DNA of 64,000 bases from Eleusine coracana subsp. coracana. Taxonomy: Eukaryota > Streptophyta > Magnoliopsida > Poales > Poaceae. The translations under genes and the position numbers were made by a program. A model generated the notes under the pieces. It was not told the DNA's origin and did not search any database. It saw nothing but the letters and a program-made list of their open reading frames with translations. The stretch lies in contig CM064426.1 of NCBI GenBank assembly GCA_032690845.1, forward strand, positions 71,784,403-71,848,402, given 5' to 3'. Below are positions 1-12,410 of the stretch, piece after piece (position 1 is the first letter of the stretch; the number at the start of each line of letters is the position of its first letter).

Positions 1-126
1 ACCGGATTTGAAGAAAGATGCTAGCAATACAGCATGTCTCTCCAACTGTAAAGGCACCCACACATGAAATGGAGCTCTAAAACTACAATACAATATCTCT
101 AAGACCAGTCAAACCAACCACGGTAC

Positions 127-192
127 CTGATGAGCATTTTGATCTCAGGAACGCCGCCATTTCGTGCTACCCTGCTCTTCACCGAAGCTTTC
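127..192 (-). CDS. Start-codon exon of a minus-strand gene running off the left edge
   Basis: On the minus strand an AG acceptor (TTGCTTGCAG) precedes base 192 and a GT donor (CAG then GTACCG) follows base 127, giving a 66-bp exon. Inside it an ATG at 160 in good plant context (ACGAAATGGCG) opens the frame MAAFLRSKCSS before the donor, in phase 1. A short N-terminus with Ala, Arg, Ser and no acids would fit an organelle-targeting start, but that is inference from eleven residues. The rest of the protein lies beyond base 1, so the family is unknown. A GC-rich stretch at about 530-1060 upstream would be its 5' UTR and promoter. Reading the exon in the other frame as longer coding sequence is possible but less attractive. 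Confidence 0.4.
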
Positions 193-1110
193 CTGCAAGC
201 AAAAATCATGCACCGACGCGTTAAACTCGACACAGCAATGAGCCTTGCAGTAATGCCAGTAGAGTCAAACCCACCATCACACAGAAAGCTGTATGGCAAA
301 AAAAAAAAAAAAAGGCACTATATTGATCCAATCTTAAGGACAGAGCAACAGCCGTAAATTGTCATTTTTGTGGCAGCGAAGACGAATGAAAACGGTGGAT
401 GTAGAGGGTAAGCGGCAGATTGACCTAGATACGCGGCACGCAGCTCGAGCCCGGCCTCAGTTTCTGGAACAAGAGAACCCTACCCAGAAGGGATCCCTAC
501 TCAACAACAGTAGCCACTAGCCGGCCGACGGTCACTGAGGCAGCCAATGAACGACCTCGACGGAAGCGCCAGTGACGGGTTCCAATTCCTGCAGGATGCC
601 CTCGCGGCTGCGCAGCCGCTTCCCATTCTGTGGCGATAACTAGCGCGCACGGAGCGTGGTGGGGGAAGGGAGGCCCTCGACGGCGGCGCAGCGTGCAGTA
701 GAAGGTGAATCATGGAATCGGATCTGGGGAGGGGAAGAGATGGAACATCACCTTCTTCGTTGGCAGTGCTAGACGGCAGCAGCCGGCTCCGGCGTGGCGG
801 CGGCGGCGGGCGAGCGAGACACAGCGCGAGCAGAGCAGAACAGTTGAGGAAGAGGAAGGAAGGAGTAGGGCTTTCTGCTTCCTTGATTGAAGTGGGCCGA
901 AGTGAGTTCCAGCCCATTCGTAAGACTGGGCTGACAGCCCGTGACCAGAAGAAAGAAAATCCTGCGATCCAGTCCACCACCACGACGACAGTGCCATGGA
1001 TGGATGGGCCGACGTCTCGACACGCGTCTCGGGCCGGGACCACTGCGCGGTCGACACGTGTGCTGCCTACTTGCACACTAAACAAGGCGCGCCTCGCCAG
1101 CGTTGAATGA
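193..1110 (-). promoter_or_regulatory. Probable 5' UTR, 5' intron and GC-rich promoter of the left-edge gene
   Basis: This stretch has no convincing long gene. About 193-400 reads on the minus strand like an intron, with a T-rich run at 300-314 before the acceptor. About 500-1060 is GC-rich, typical of grass gene 5' ends, with donor-like sites on the minus strand such as GAAGAAG before GTGATG near 750. Overlapping open frames on both strands are best explained by the base composition. Confidence 0.35.
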
Positions 1111-2569
1111 TACGTACACGCGGGAGTTTCGAGAGCACCTTTCCTTTTTGGTTCCCCACAATTACACTGCCACTATATGCATCATGTCGCAAAGATCAGT
1201 ACCTGTTGGCATACGATTTCGAGTCAACAGTACCCTAATTAGCAAAAAATTATTTGCTATAGGACATCGGTGGCTTGGTGTACAGGGCATCGAGACGTAC
1301 GGATCGATGAGCTCTCGATCAATTTGCTTGCTGTGGCTATATCGTGAGGGTGTACCTGCACCGAAACGTAACGCGACACATGCCGCCCCCCCCCCCCCCC
1401 CCCCCTGCACATTTTCTCATCATGAAGCCTAGCTAATTCGGGAAATTAAGAATCTATGCGTGAGGTAAGCTTTTTTTTTTTCGAGCTTTGGCAAAGAACG
1501 AGGCGATGAATGAAGAAACAAAAGCTGCGGCACCTTTATCTGCATTTCGATCCGGTCGATGTGATCGAGATCGATGATACCACGCACGAAATCGAACGTC
1601 AATTGGCAAACCAGCCGCCACGCGCTCACGCTGCTCGTACACGAGCTCGACGATCTGAGTCGTTAAATACTTGCGCATTCTTTGGCAAGTTTCATTTTTT
1701 TGCAATGCAATTGCAACAGATCTTGCAATGGCTTTGCAGTATAGGTTTTTGTGCTGCGCTGCTGCTATTGCTGTGGGCTGCTTTAATGTACCAGCCCTCT
1801 CAAGGCCCGCATTATTAAGGATAAAGTTCGAGTGGCGACCTTGGTAAAGCTGGACTATAGTTATTCGCGACTGCACTAGCAAATACTCCAACTATATAAA
1901 GCAACGAAGAAACTGGTCAATTTTTTCTTCGTTTGAATAGAAAAGTTCAATTCCTTTTTCTTGTCAAAAAAAATCTGTGTTCTTTTTTATTATGAGTATT
2001 TCACCGTCCAGATCCAGCAGATACAGACAGCGTAGTGGTACTGAACTCCTGGCTCATCACTCATCAGTCATCGCAACTGTGCCTGACCGAGTCACCGAGA
2101 GTGACCCGTCCTTTACTGCATTTACTGTACTACCCCCTCGACACCTGTTCAAAACAGAAACCAGTACGTACACCTACCAAACTGCTCGTTGACTGGGGGG
2201 GCCACAGGTAAGCGGCCCCGCCCGGACACTTCACCGTTGGACCGGATCGTTCTTACTGTTAGATCCAACCACCACAGTGAAAACGGCGTCCAAGAATTCA
2301 CCGTTCTTTGCTGTTCAACGGTGATGGCGTTGCAGGTCAAGCACAAGAATTCACCGTTCTATGCTTTTATAAAACTGTAAAAACTTAACAGTATTCCAGA
2401 TGCTACAAAAGAGTACTGCGAAAACGTTAATGTTGCACAGAATGAAAGCGAACTGGACCCGTAGGCCGTGTACAGAAACTGCACGAACGTGTACCGGAGT
2501 TATTGCGGTCAAACCCCTGCATGCTACTGTGTCGGAAAAAGTTTGAAGGGCTTCACTGCAAAACTGTTC
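1111..2569. other. Intergenic; poly-C tract and a 17-bp direct repeat
   Basis: No gene is supported here. A run of about 20 C lies at 1386-1405. The 17-mer CAAGAATTCACCGTTCT occurs at 2291-2307 and again at 2344-2360, 53 bp apart, with a related TTCACCGTT at 2229. These may belong to the upstream region of the TCP gene, but no function can be read from them. Confidence 0.5.
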
Positions 2570-2820
2570 CTCTATATACTCCCTCCCTTCCTCTCTGTCT
2601 CTCTCGCTCACAGTCAGCTACAGCCTGCAGTGCTGTGGTGGATAAGCCCAGGCCCCATCAGCTGCAGCAAGTCAGGTGCTGACCGGAGCGAGAGCTCAGT
2701 CAGAGCTGGCTCCGCTCAGTTCAGTTGCTTTCACGTGAACCTGCAGGCTCAAGTCTTGGACTCCACACTACCCCCAGTCCCGTCCCCTTGCTTGCGCCCT
2801 TCAGCTCCAGCTGCAGGTAA
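2570..2820 (+). promoter_or_regulatory. Likely core promoter and 5' leader of the TCP gene
   Basis: A TATA-like CTATATA at 2572-2578 is followed by a CT-rich stretch (CTCCCTCCCTTCCTCTCTG), a common plant initiator and leader context. A donor-like CTGCAG then GTAACC lies at about 2816, and acceptor-like sites lie at about 3059 and 3664, so a spliced 5' UTR leading to the coding exon at 3705 is plausible. The intron positions are inferred. Confidence 0.4.
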
Positions 2821-3656
2821 CCCAGTTCACGATTTCCTCTTATCCATCTTAATCTCTTAAGATTTGGGTCTGTGTGAGTGGGGAAACGCATGAATTCGCT
2901 CTTGGGTTCACCATTTCCTACCTCCTAAATCTCTCGAGCAAGATTGGATGACGAAAACGCCTTGGGGGAGTTGTTGGATGGGGCAGCATTTCCCTCCTGA
3001 CCTTCCTGAATTCTTCCTCTTGTCAGTAGCATCTCGGTTTTAAATTTTCGTTTGCTGCAGATATTATTCAACTTTTTCTTTCCAGATTTGATGTCTCTTG
3101 TGCTAGTACTGAAGAACATGAGTGAAAGGTACTGCTCCTTTGAGTCAAACAGTCAAGGAATTGCTAGCACTTAATTTGCCAACTCTGTCAATAAAGTTTT
3201 GTGATAGAGCACTCCCGTAGAGTTTCCCCTTTCTCTTGGCCCCCCATAGTTTTAGAACCACCACCGAAATTTTCTTCAGTTTGACAGATTTGATGGTACG
3301 CTTTTCTAGCATAGATTCGGGTTATAAAACAATGTATTTGATGGAAAGATAAACTGAGGAGAGCAAAGGGGATCGCCCACTTTCAGCAGAGATTCCATTG
3401 ACAAAGCTCCTGCCTTTTCACTGATTAGCTGATTCAATTCGTTAGAAGCAGAAGAGCTGTGAATAATTCCTTACTAGAAGATTTTTTTCCCCATGCACAA
3501 GTAGGAAGTAGGAACTCGTGACAACAGGTTTTGCATTTGCTCTTCGTGATTGTGTTGCTTAAATTTTCGCATCATTCCACCAAAAAATCCAATCTTTTGT
3601 ATTATCTGCTGCTGGAAGACTGGTCCCAACATTTTCTGAATCCTGTCTGCATTGAA

Positions 3657-3717
3657 ATGAGCAGGGACAGCTCCAGATCGAGAGCATTATGAGATGAGCC
3701 AGCCATGGAGGAGGTAG
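3657..3717 (+). promoter_or_regulatory. Three short upstream reading frames just before the TCP start
   Basis: Three ATGs precede the main start within 50 bases. One at 3657 opens a 12-codon frame ending with TGA at 3692. One at 3689 opens the minimal frame ATG AGA TGA. One at 3694 opens a frame ending at 3717, overlapping the main ATG at 3705. They would matter only if the mature leader contains them; an acceptor-like AG at 3663-3664 could remove the first. Confidence 0.45.
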
Positions 3718-4541
3718 GCATGGAGCGCAGCACCGCCTGCAAGCGCCCGCGCGCCGCGCTCGACGGCGCCGGCGCGGCGTGGCGTTCGTGCCGCGTGGCG
3801 CGCGCGGCGGCCGGCGGCAAGGACCGGCACAGCAAGGTGGTGACGGCGCGCGGGCTCCGCGACCGCCGCGTCCGGCTGTCGGTGCCGACGGCCATCCAGT
3901 TCTACGACATCCAGGACCGCCTCGGCGTCGACCAGCCCAGCAAGGCCATCGAGTGGCTCATCCGCGCCGCCGCCGCCGCCATCGACGAGCTCCCCTCGCT
4001 CGACTGCTCCTTCTCCCTCCCGGCGGCCCCCTCTCCCCCGCCGCCGGTCGCCGGCGACGCCGACGCTGACGTCAGCACATCCGAGACCAGCAAGGGCTCG
4101 TCCGTGCTCTCCCTCGCCAACAACGGCGGCGCCTTCGCCGACCTCCTGCACTGCTCCGCCTCCGACGACAAGTCAATGCAGCAGCAGCAGCAGCAGCAGC
4201 AGCCGACGCTGGCTTACTACCCTGTGCAGCTTCAGCCGCCGAGCTCGCACGTCACGCCAGGCATGTCTTTTGAGACGGTGCCTCAGCTCGCCTTCCTGCA
4301 GGAGCCGCAGCACCCAGCGGTCGTCTTCGACCGGGGCACACTTCAGTCCAATGCCGTCGCGGCGGCGCCGCTGTGGCCGCCGACGCAGCACCCGTGCCTG
4401 CTGCAGAGGTTCGCCTCCACTGCACCTGCTGACGCCGCCGGCCTGCCGTTCTTTCTCGGAGGTGGCGGCGCTGCTCCGGCGACGAACGCTGCTGAGCGGA
4501 GGATACAGCTCTGGGACTTCAAGCAGGAAAGGAAGGCCTGA
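3705..4541 (+). CDS. TCP: Class II (CIN-type) TCP transcription factor, PCF8-like
   Basis: Nuclear DNA-binding regulator of organ growth and cell proliferation. It is a single coding exon of 278 aa. The TCP domain spans about residues 38-97: a basic part beginning GGKDRHSKVVTARGLRDRRV, then helices with SVPTAIQFYDIQDRLG and SKAIEWLIRAAAAAIDELP. The class II type is clear from the KVVTARGLRDRRVRLS form. The rest is low-complexity, with a Pro run at 110-114, a Gln run at 159-166 and a Gly run near 252. Residues 210-216 are encoded over a match to miR319, the hallmark of the CIN subgroup (rice PCF5/6/8, Arabidopsis TCP2/3/4/10/24). No R domain was seen. The start at 3705 is the first in-frame ATG; a second Met is at residue 6. 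PCF8 is my best guess from remembered neighbours; family assignment is firm, orthology is not. Confidence 0.95.
   Translation: MEEVGMERSTACKRPRAALDGAGAAWRSCRVARAAAGGKDRHSKVVTARGLRDRRVRLSVPTAIQFYDIQDRLGVDQPSKAIEWLIRAAAAAIDELPSLDCSFSLPAAPSPPPPVAGDADADVSTSETSKGSSVLSLANNGGAFADLLHCSASDDKSMQQQQQQQQPTLAYYPVQLQPPSSHVTPGMSFETVPQLAFLQEPQHPAVVFDRGTLQSNAVAAAPLWPPTQHPCLLQRFASTAPADAAGLPFFLGGGGAAPATNAAERRIQLWDFKQERKA
4332..4351 (+). promoter_or_regulatory. miR319 target site in the TCP coding sequence
   Basis: The 20 bases CGGGGCACACTTCAGTCCAA pair with the conserved plant miR319 (recalled as UUGGACUGAAGGGUGCUCCC). All 11 bases opposite miRNA positions 1-11, covering the seed and cleavage site, match. The only differences are a mismatch at miRNA position 12, a G:U pair at position 17 and a mismatch at position 20. 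Post-transcriptional cleavage of the TCP mRNA is the expected result. Confidence 0.88.
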
Positions 4542-6344
4542 AGCTTGGCTGACAGTGTTTGGTGCTTCAGATGACTAGTTCTTGGAGGTAAGAGGTGTTT
4601 TTCATGTGTCATTTTCGGTATGAGCAGCGCTGGTATTTTCCTAGACAACATGGATAATTAAACTCCTCTGTTCATGAAAAAGTATGAGAGAACATAAACG
4701 TTGTTTTGAAGTTGTGTCAGGATGCAGAGCAACTAAGTACCTAACAGTGAAAGTAGGATGGATCCTTGTTGTATGCTAAGCTTCTAATGATCTTTTCTAC
4801 TTCATATTGCTTTGCCTAAGCTTATGCTGTTCAGTGTGGACTTTACTCCTGAATCACGGGGTAGCTATTCTAACGAAGTCTTGAACAGTATAGTGTTGTT
4901 CCTTTTTTTGTTTTAGAGTAGAAAAAAAAGTGGTTCCTAACAAGTAGGGTGACTGATTACTATTATCGTTGCCATGCTTGAATATGAGCTAGTCTTGACA
5001 GAATTGTTTTTTCTTATAGAGAACATGCATATCAAGTTTCTGAGTTCAGGTTTATTCTGTTATCATGTCCTGCATTCTACTATCAGATTTATTCCACGGT
5101 TCTTTTTTTTCTTCAAAGAATAGCTATAGAACTGTCATTGGATCACACTGGAGAGAATACTTGCCAAACATAAGAAGTTTGTTGATACCCGTTCTTGAAG
5201 GTTTGTTATTAGTCTCAATAGAGAAATATGGAAATATAACCTCAGAAATACTTAGAACATACTAGCATGCATGTGCATACAATTCCATCTTAGGTATCCG
5301 TTAGCGTGTACTACAGAATGCCATGATCTTTTTCAGTTACTTACATTGATTTGAGTCACAGTTCACATTGCTGCTCAATAATCTTGATCTGTGGGCTTTT
5401 GCTTAACTTGTATCTGAGCATGGATCGTGCAGTCTATTCTGAAGTCACTGGATGTTTTCAACTATTTCCATGGACAGTATGCAGTGAACTCAATTCTCAG
5501 TCATACATAAAAACCCACATGCCCACAACCATGTCTGTTTACCCTTCACAAAATTATTCGTTGCAACGAAACTACACTAACGTAGTGACATACAAATAAT
5601 GCACTTACCTGATAGTCATTCAACATCTTATCAAAGGCGCATGTGACTTAAAAATAGCACTTCCTATAAGATCGTTATTTGTGCTGTTTGGTGATTTTTT
5701 TTTTCTGTGAGTGTGTTGTGCAATCCTCACTCACTAATGCCTATCTTGTTTTAATTTTATTCAGAGTTGGGCGTTGTATCAGGCCATGGCTGACCATTTG
5801 TCTGGGGCTGCGAGTATCAGAAAGATATGGGCGAGATAGCAATGCGCTGCAAGATCTACATTTGTCATTCACTTATATTCTCTATTGTGTATTGCTTTTC
5901 TTTGAGGGGATATGATGTGCTGTTTGTTCCAGACTTGTGCTGTTGTGATCAGAAACCATATCTAGTCTTCCTTGTCAGGTGCTGTACTCAATTAATTTGA
6001 GTCATGACACATAGGGTTATCTTAATTGCATAACTCATCCTTTTACATTTGAACAGAAAACTTTTTGTCACAAAACTCTTCCTCAGGCACGTCAGAAAAG
6101 GTGTGCCGAGTGTGATGTATTACAATAGAAAGGTACAAACAATACCTCAAATGTGAACACGCAAAAATGTAGGGGGGGGGGGGGGGGGGGGGGCATTTCG
6201 ACATGTTACTTTCATTTCCCCCCACCAAGACTACAATCAAATACAGGCCCGTCATGTACTCCAGCTTGAATGATTATTAATCTGCACCCCTTGCATGTTT
6301 ACTGCACAGTTACCAACAGCTCCTCGTTTCATTCATGTTTTGAG
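4542..6344. other. TCP 3' region and convergent intergenic space
   Basis: The TCP 3' UTR and the end of the convergent tRNA-synthetase gene meet here. I see no further gene; the small open frames are AT-rich and have no recognisable motif. A run of about 22 G lies at 6172-6193. Confidence 0.55.
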
Positions 6345-9300
6345 TTACAACAGGGCTTCAATGTCAATCTCAACGAAAGTGCATGGGTCTGGAATGCCGA
6401 ATTTCCTTAGCACCTGTATCAGACAGTGTAAATAAGTATGCAAAAGGATTGCCTAAAGTAATTATATATATATGATATGCTTTGATCCGCACTGGTCATT
6501 TCCTTGCACAGATGTCATTAAAATTGATGATCTACCTACTCAAGCATGTTAGTCAAGAATAAGACAAAAGAAGTACCTCTGCATGGACAACTCCCAAGTA
6601 GCCAACCTCCTTGCCACCTTTCATCACAATTTTGCATTGCCTCTTCGGAAAGAACTCAGGTTCCTACAGACAAGAGATAGGTACAAATGTTGGCAACAAC
6701 AGAAGACAGATGATTTACTTCATGGCTTTATATGCTTACATTTGTGGGAACATAGTAGTTCTTGTCAAACTTGACATGATCAGCTCTTACGACTTTGACG
6801 ATACTATCTACCAATCCCATGATTTCCTGAACAATTTGTAACATATTTAGGCTAGAGTTGCAAATAAATAATTTAAATGCCATTAACAAAAGTGTTCTCA
6901 TGTGTATACCTCAAATCCAGAAACCCTGTTACAGTATAAAGCTGCAAGTCGGCGATTATTAGAGGCACCAACTTCATTTGATAAATTCAATGTCACCACA
7001 TCACCAACTTCAAAAATCTACATACACAACCATTCAAAAATAAAAAAACATGCAACCATTCAAGATATCATGCAATTAGGTACTGATGTCAAAAACTATA
7101 TTTGAGCCAAATGTAACAATTAGACTGAGGTGTCAAGCACTCAAGCCCAATGGCACTTTGGGATACAATCAAATTTATTGTCTTACATATCGGTTTTTAC
7201 TTTTTAAAGTGAAAAAATCCAGGAAAAAAAATATAGACTCCAGGTAATGCTATAACAGAGAAGAGATATCTCAATTCCAAACTCATACATATATTGTAAC
7301 AGGAAAAGAAAAAAAAAAGAGGAAAGGCAAGGCAGTTTATATAAAGACATCTTGGGTTAAAATTTGACTTTGTAGAATTTTTCATATGATTTAGTACCCA
7401 AATGTAATTGCATGTTTGCCTTGAGATGATTGCAGCAGATACATTGCCCACATAAAAAGGGATTACAATCAGACACCAGAAAGCATCTCAGTACAACACT
7501 ATAACCAAGCAAATGAATGTTGTGGCTAGCTTTCACAAAATACCTTGATGGGTCTTGGATGGTCTATATTATGTTTCAGTGTTTTCAATAAACATGACAT
7601 CAAGCTTGTTCTAACAACCTGCAATAGCACAAGCAAAGAAATGTTAAATATATATAGGACTACCAAGGAAATTACATTTCCCAATCTCATGATGCAAAAC
7701 ATAGTTCATACATTAAAGATAGGAAGTATGAATTGCCAAAAGTGTTATACAAGGAAAAGGAGAAAAACATTACAAAAGTGCACATATAATTTTGACTTGT
7801 AAGAAAACTCATCAATGAATCAAATATTTCATTTATGAAACTGAGAACAGGTAAGAGCTCTGATTCCAAGCTGAATTCAGCACGGAAAACAATAAACAAA
7901 TAAGCTGCACCAAAATATATACCAATCACAAAGAATAGGCTTGAAGGAAATCTACCTCAAATTCTGAAGTGCGTGGGTTTGCAATAATTACTGCCTTACT
8001 CTTGTCATCTGTCCTGTTTAACATTTCAAAATTTTCTTCTTGTGAACACAAGACAAATGTAAGCACCTCCATATAACCAGCTCTTGCAACCTAGCCACAT
8101 GTTTGTTTAAAAAAAAAATCAATTCTTAAAATGTGAAGCATGTGGGGAAGATGGCAAAGAGAGATTGTAACCTACCTCAGCACGAATTTTATCAGAGAAC
8201 AGGTTTAATGGTTGCCTTCCTCCTATTGTCACACACTTTGGCTTTGACTTAGGCACATTATTATACCCATAAGCTATAGCGATATCCTTTGAAGAACCAA
8301 AACAACATAGCCAAAGAAATATTACAAAATGAATAAGCAACTATGAAACAGGTTGACAGAATGGCTAGGGAATGTAGATTTTACCTCTGCCAGATCACGA
8401 GCATGTAAAATATCGCTTCGCGTGGGAGGTACAGAAACTGAAATACAAGTCCCCCTATTTGACAAGTGAAATTCAGCTTGCAGTTGCATTTTGTTCAAAA
8501 GGGAGATAGCCTGCAGTTTCAGATACAAAAGCGAAATATTTACACATTTCACTTGCTAAAGCATAAAAACTTTAACTTGCATCCATAAAAAATAAGAAAT
8601 CATCAAATAATTACCCAAGGCAGTGATTCAACTTAATTAACCACACTATGTTTTTCAGATACAAGAAGGCCCTTGCTAAATTGCAGGAATAAGAGAATAC
8701 CTTTTTCTCATCCATAACTTTTGGAGAGATACCAATAGGCCCAATAAGATCAGAAAGTGAAACCTCCATTTTGTAACATGAAAGATCAGGGTAAACTGTT
8801 TTGCTTCCATCATGATACATCACTTCAACTGGTTCCACTTCAAACTTATTCTCACAGTATTCAGCAAACATTGTAACCTATACAAATAAGAAACAAATGC
8901 TTTAATACAACAAACTCCTCTTCAGCGAATGGAGGACATATTAGCCCTGTTTGACACATTTTTTTGTTGGAAACAACATTTCTTTGAAAAGCTGGTGAAA
9001 AGCAGCTTCTGCTTAGTGCTTTTTTTTAGTTCATTCTCAGACTCTACTGAACTACTAAGCTGCTGCAAAATCCTGGTTTGCACAACTGCTTTTTTTTATA
9101 AAAAAATCTGAAATAAACTGTGCCAGATAGGGCCATTATCCATCTGAAACATAGCATTGCATTACACCTACCATTGTATTCAGAACAATATTTGCTTTTG
9201 TAAGGTCAGTGGCAGTGCATTCAATAAAGACGTTCCTTGTCTTCAGGGTGATAGCAGAATGAGCACCATTGATGATAGGAGGTAAAGACAGTACAGTTCT

Positions 9301-12300
9301 GCAAAGTATCAGATAATCAGTGTTTATTTTGGAGGAACTTGGTCATCAGCTTGTATGTTGTAGCACCAACATCGTAAATATTAAATATCGCATTGCAAGC
9401 AAACAAGTCAGTTCCTTAAGAAAAAGAAAAGGAAATATGTTTTGAGAGCTTGATTTTCCTGGATAATGATGATTTTTCTAGTTAATTATCATTTTATTTT
9501 AAACAATATGATGGACATTGTCAAATAAAATATCCAAGAAATGTGACAGTAGCATATATTATTCAAGCAATAGACAAAAAATCATTCATTTTAATAGACA
9601 AAAAAAAAGATGCCTTGCAATAAAGAATTCGGGAAATGTAAGACAGAAGCATGGCATCAGTTTACCTATTGCTATCATAGATCACAGGAAACACTGGAGA
9701 TTTCTCAATTATATGCAAAAATTTCTTCAGCTTCATGTCTGACTGCAACAAAATATATGATGATACAGTGCATTAAAGAGGATGTCTGAATTGAGAAACT
9801 ATAATGTAACCATACACCACTCCTGAACATATAATTGACACCCTAACACATGGTGATAGAACATGTATGTACTTACTTTATAAAATTCAATCAGAGTATC
9901 AGCTCTGAAGCTTTCCTTCTGAAGCATACAGAAAAAAGGTAACAATGAGTCCAAAATATATGCTGCCTGCTATGGAGATCCAGTAGTGGTGTGCAACAGT
10001 TAGGTATATGAGCTTGATTATTCCTTTTACCTGCTTGAGCGGGACAAAGTTGATTTCTTGGGGTGGTAGAGCCTGAGAAAGAAACAAAAATCATTGATCA
10101 GATATAAAAAAAGGTGGGAGAAATCAGCAAGGGTATATATATACTGCCACATGGTCTGCTACAATAATTTAAGAAATGAGATATATGCTCAACAAGGATT
10201 GTAATCTTGCAGAGACTATAGTTCATATATACGTGGTACGAGATATACAATAATTAAGCTATCCCATTAAACATCTAGGTTCCTGCCGATATCTTGAAAC
10301 AACAAAGACCCAAACAGTTTGTAGCTGTGGACTTGTCACAAGCTGAAACCATTTTGCAGCTAAATCTGTGGGGGAAGAATAAGATAAACCAAACAGGCAC
10401 TGATATTAGCTTGCATTTATTCTTCCACATATTACACAAATAACTAAAATCAGTTATCCTAACTTCCTAAGCAAAACTGAACAACATATTCAGAACAAGA
10501 AACATGTACCTGCTTCTCAAAAAGCAAGTTACAAGAAGAAATGGCACATGGAAGACAGAGATAACATGACAGAAAGGGAGCACAGACAGAAAATTACCTC
10601 GTATGAGAATGGTCCTTGAAGGGTGTCCAAATCATGGGTACCAATAGCAACCAGAGTTCTCTTCCTATGTTCCATCATAACATAGTCTAAATCAATATTG
10701 AATGAAATCTCGATCTCAATAAAGCCAAAAAACAAGGAATTAGAAAGCTATACCGGCAAATATTTTGGTGAAGCTTGTCTTGAAGATCAATGAAGCTATT
10801 ATATCTTGCTTCATCAAAAGTTATGCCCCTTAATACAGCACAAACTACGTAAGGTCTAATTTGTGATGTCTGCAGATGAAATGAAATACAAGAAATTCAG
10901 GGCTCCCATTAGCAGATGAAACTATTATCATTATATATTGTCAACAATTCCAAATATAGCATTCATTCTTTAATATGCATACCAAGACCAAGAAAAACAT
11001 ATTCATTGGAGATTAGTTTGTTTTTCTGCATCATTTCTTGACTAATTCAAAACATTCTATTGTTCCAGCTATTCAGAGTACAGAACATGTGAGTGGTCAA
11101 CACCAAACATCACTAATCTATTTATCTCTTTGATCTACAATCGACACATTCATTCTTTGTTTTGATTGATGGCTATTGTTTTCAGTTTGCTGTAAGGCAT
11201 TGAAAAACTTGAACTTATTAACCATATACAGTGCCCAAAAATGAAAGCTACTAACAAGGGTAAAAACATGTCAAGATGGGTCTGGCCTCACCGGCCATTA
11301 CCTGCGGTTTAACATGCATCTTAAGCATCGAATCACGAGGAACAGGAGCAACTTTGTACACAGGGTTGGCTTCGGTCCCATTAAAAACGCGAAGAGCTCT
11401 TGCTAATCCTTCAAGGCATAGCAAATCATATCTGCAAGCATGGCAAAGCACATTAAAACACATGAAGGAATGAGATCTCAAAAGGCCTCTTTGAGGCCAA
11501 ATATTCATAAACCAGCTGAAGCCAATGGTTTATGGGGCAAAGAATCACAGATTCGCAGGTCAACATGAGAAATGGTCAACCATCCTTCGCCTCTTGGAGG
11601 CACGCCTTCATAACAACTTCCAAGCAACAGATGTACAGATTAAAGGAAGATGATAGCCAAGCTTTTCAACTGTGGATAGATACTCTAGAGTAGTTAGTTT
11701 TTACAGATTGCATAGTATCCTAACACTTCTAACTCCTTGTACAGTGACTTTTTAAAGTCTATTTTTTAATATATATCTACCACAGTAGGGGCTTCCCCTA
11801 CTGTAATTCCCTCAAAACCAAAATGATAAATATGACACTTGCATAGCCAAGGCCTAACTGGAAAACAGTGAATTTTTCATCATGCACGCTAGTGCTCTGC
11901 CAGGCTGAATGCAATCTCTACATTTAACTTGTTATTATAATCTAAACAAAGCGACTGGTCAGCCTATCCATGCGGCAATTCTAATCAGAAGCGAATTTCT
12001 AGTGTGCAATCGCATAATCTAGGCAGACCGACTAAATTCTAGTATCTAGGCTAGGCGAGAACAGCAACGAATCGGCAGCTCAAACAAACGAGAAGCCGCT
12101 CACCGGTTGGCGGCGACCTCGATCTTGTAGATGACCTCGTCGTCGCCGTCCGCCTCGGCGTCGTCATCGAGGTGCTTCTCCTTCCGGAGGATGGCCTTCT
12201 CCGTGGTGACGTCGTCGAGCTCGATGCCGAACTCGAAGCAGAGCTTCTCGAAGGCCTCCTGCGCTGCAGCGTAGGGGAAGCGACGAGGCACATTGATTAG

Positions 12301-12410
12301 TCAGAAGGTTCGCGCGGGGACGGGTTCGGAGGAGGAGGAGGAAGAGTCTTACTGTAGGTCTCGCCGAGCGCGGCGAAGAGCCGGTCACGGCCGACGCTGA
12401 CCGTCGGCAT
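6345..12410 (-). CDS. FARSB: Phenylalanine--tRNA ligase beta subunit, cytosolic
   Basis: Beta chain of the cytosolic (alpha-beta)2 PheRS that charges tRNA-Phe. I could splice 18 coding exons with GT-AG borders: 12410-12353, 12263-12104, 11431-11302, 10869-10754, 10664-10598, 10072-10031, 9918-9877, 9742-9666, 9298-9172, 8877-8701, 8510-8385, 8286-8176, 8090-7956, 7618-7544, 7017-6910, 6826-6740, 6663-6577, 6413-6345. They total 1,794 bp, or 597 aa plus TAA, against about 589 for human FARSB. The start MPTVSVGRDRLFAALGETYT and LCFEFGIELDDV match the eukaryotic N-terminus. Later landmarks are LVAIGTHDLDTLQGPFSYE, the B5-like SVPPTRSDILHARDLAEDIA followed by IAYGYNNVP, and the C-terminal GKEVGYLGVVHAEVLRKFGI. 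The frame is intact and all phases agree. Expression is probably constitutive; no regulatory signal was seen. Confidence 0.95.
8944..9135. mobile_element. Possible Tourist-like MITE in a FARSB intron
   Basis: This 192-bp segment starts GCCCTGTTTGACACA and ends TGTGCCAGATAGGGCCA; the reverse complement of the end resembles the start. TTA flanks it at 8941-8943 and 9136-9138, as expected of PIF/Harbinger insertion. The terminal match is imperfect. It lies in the intron between the exons ending 8877 and 9172. Confidence 0.45.

Noticed and set aside
1386..1405. Long C and G runs at 1386, 6172 and 40698 as functional sites
   Set aside because: These are simple homopolymers, prone to sequencing error in length, with no nearby feature that would use them.
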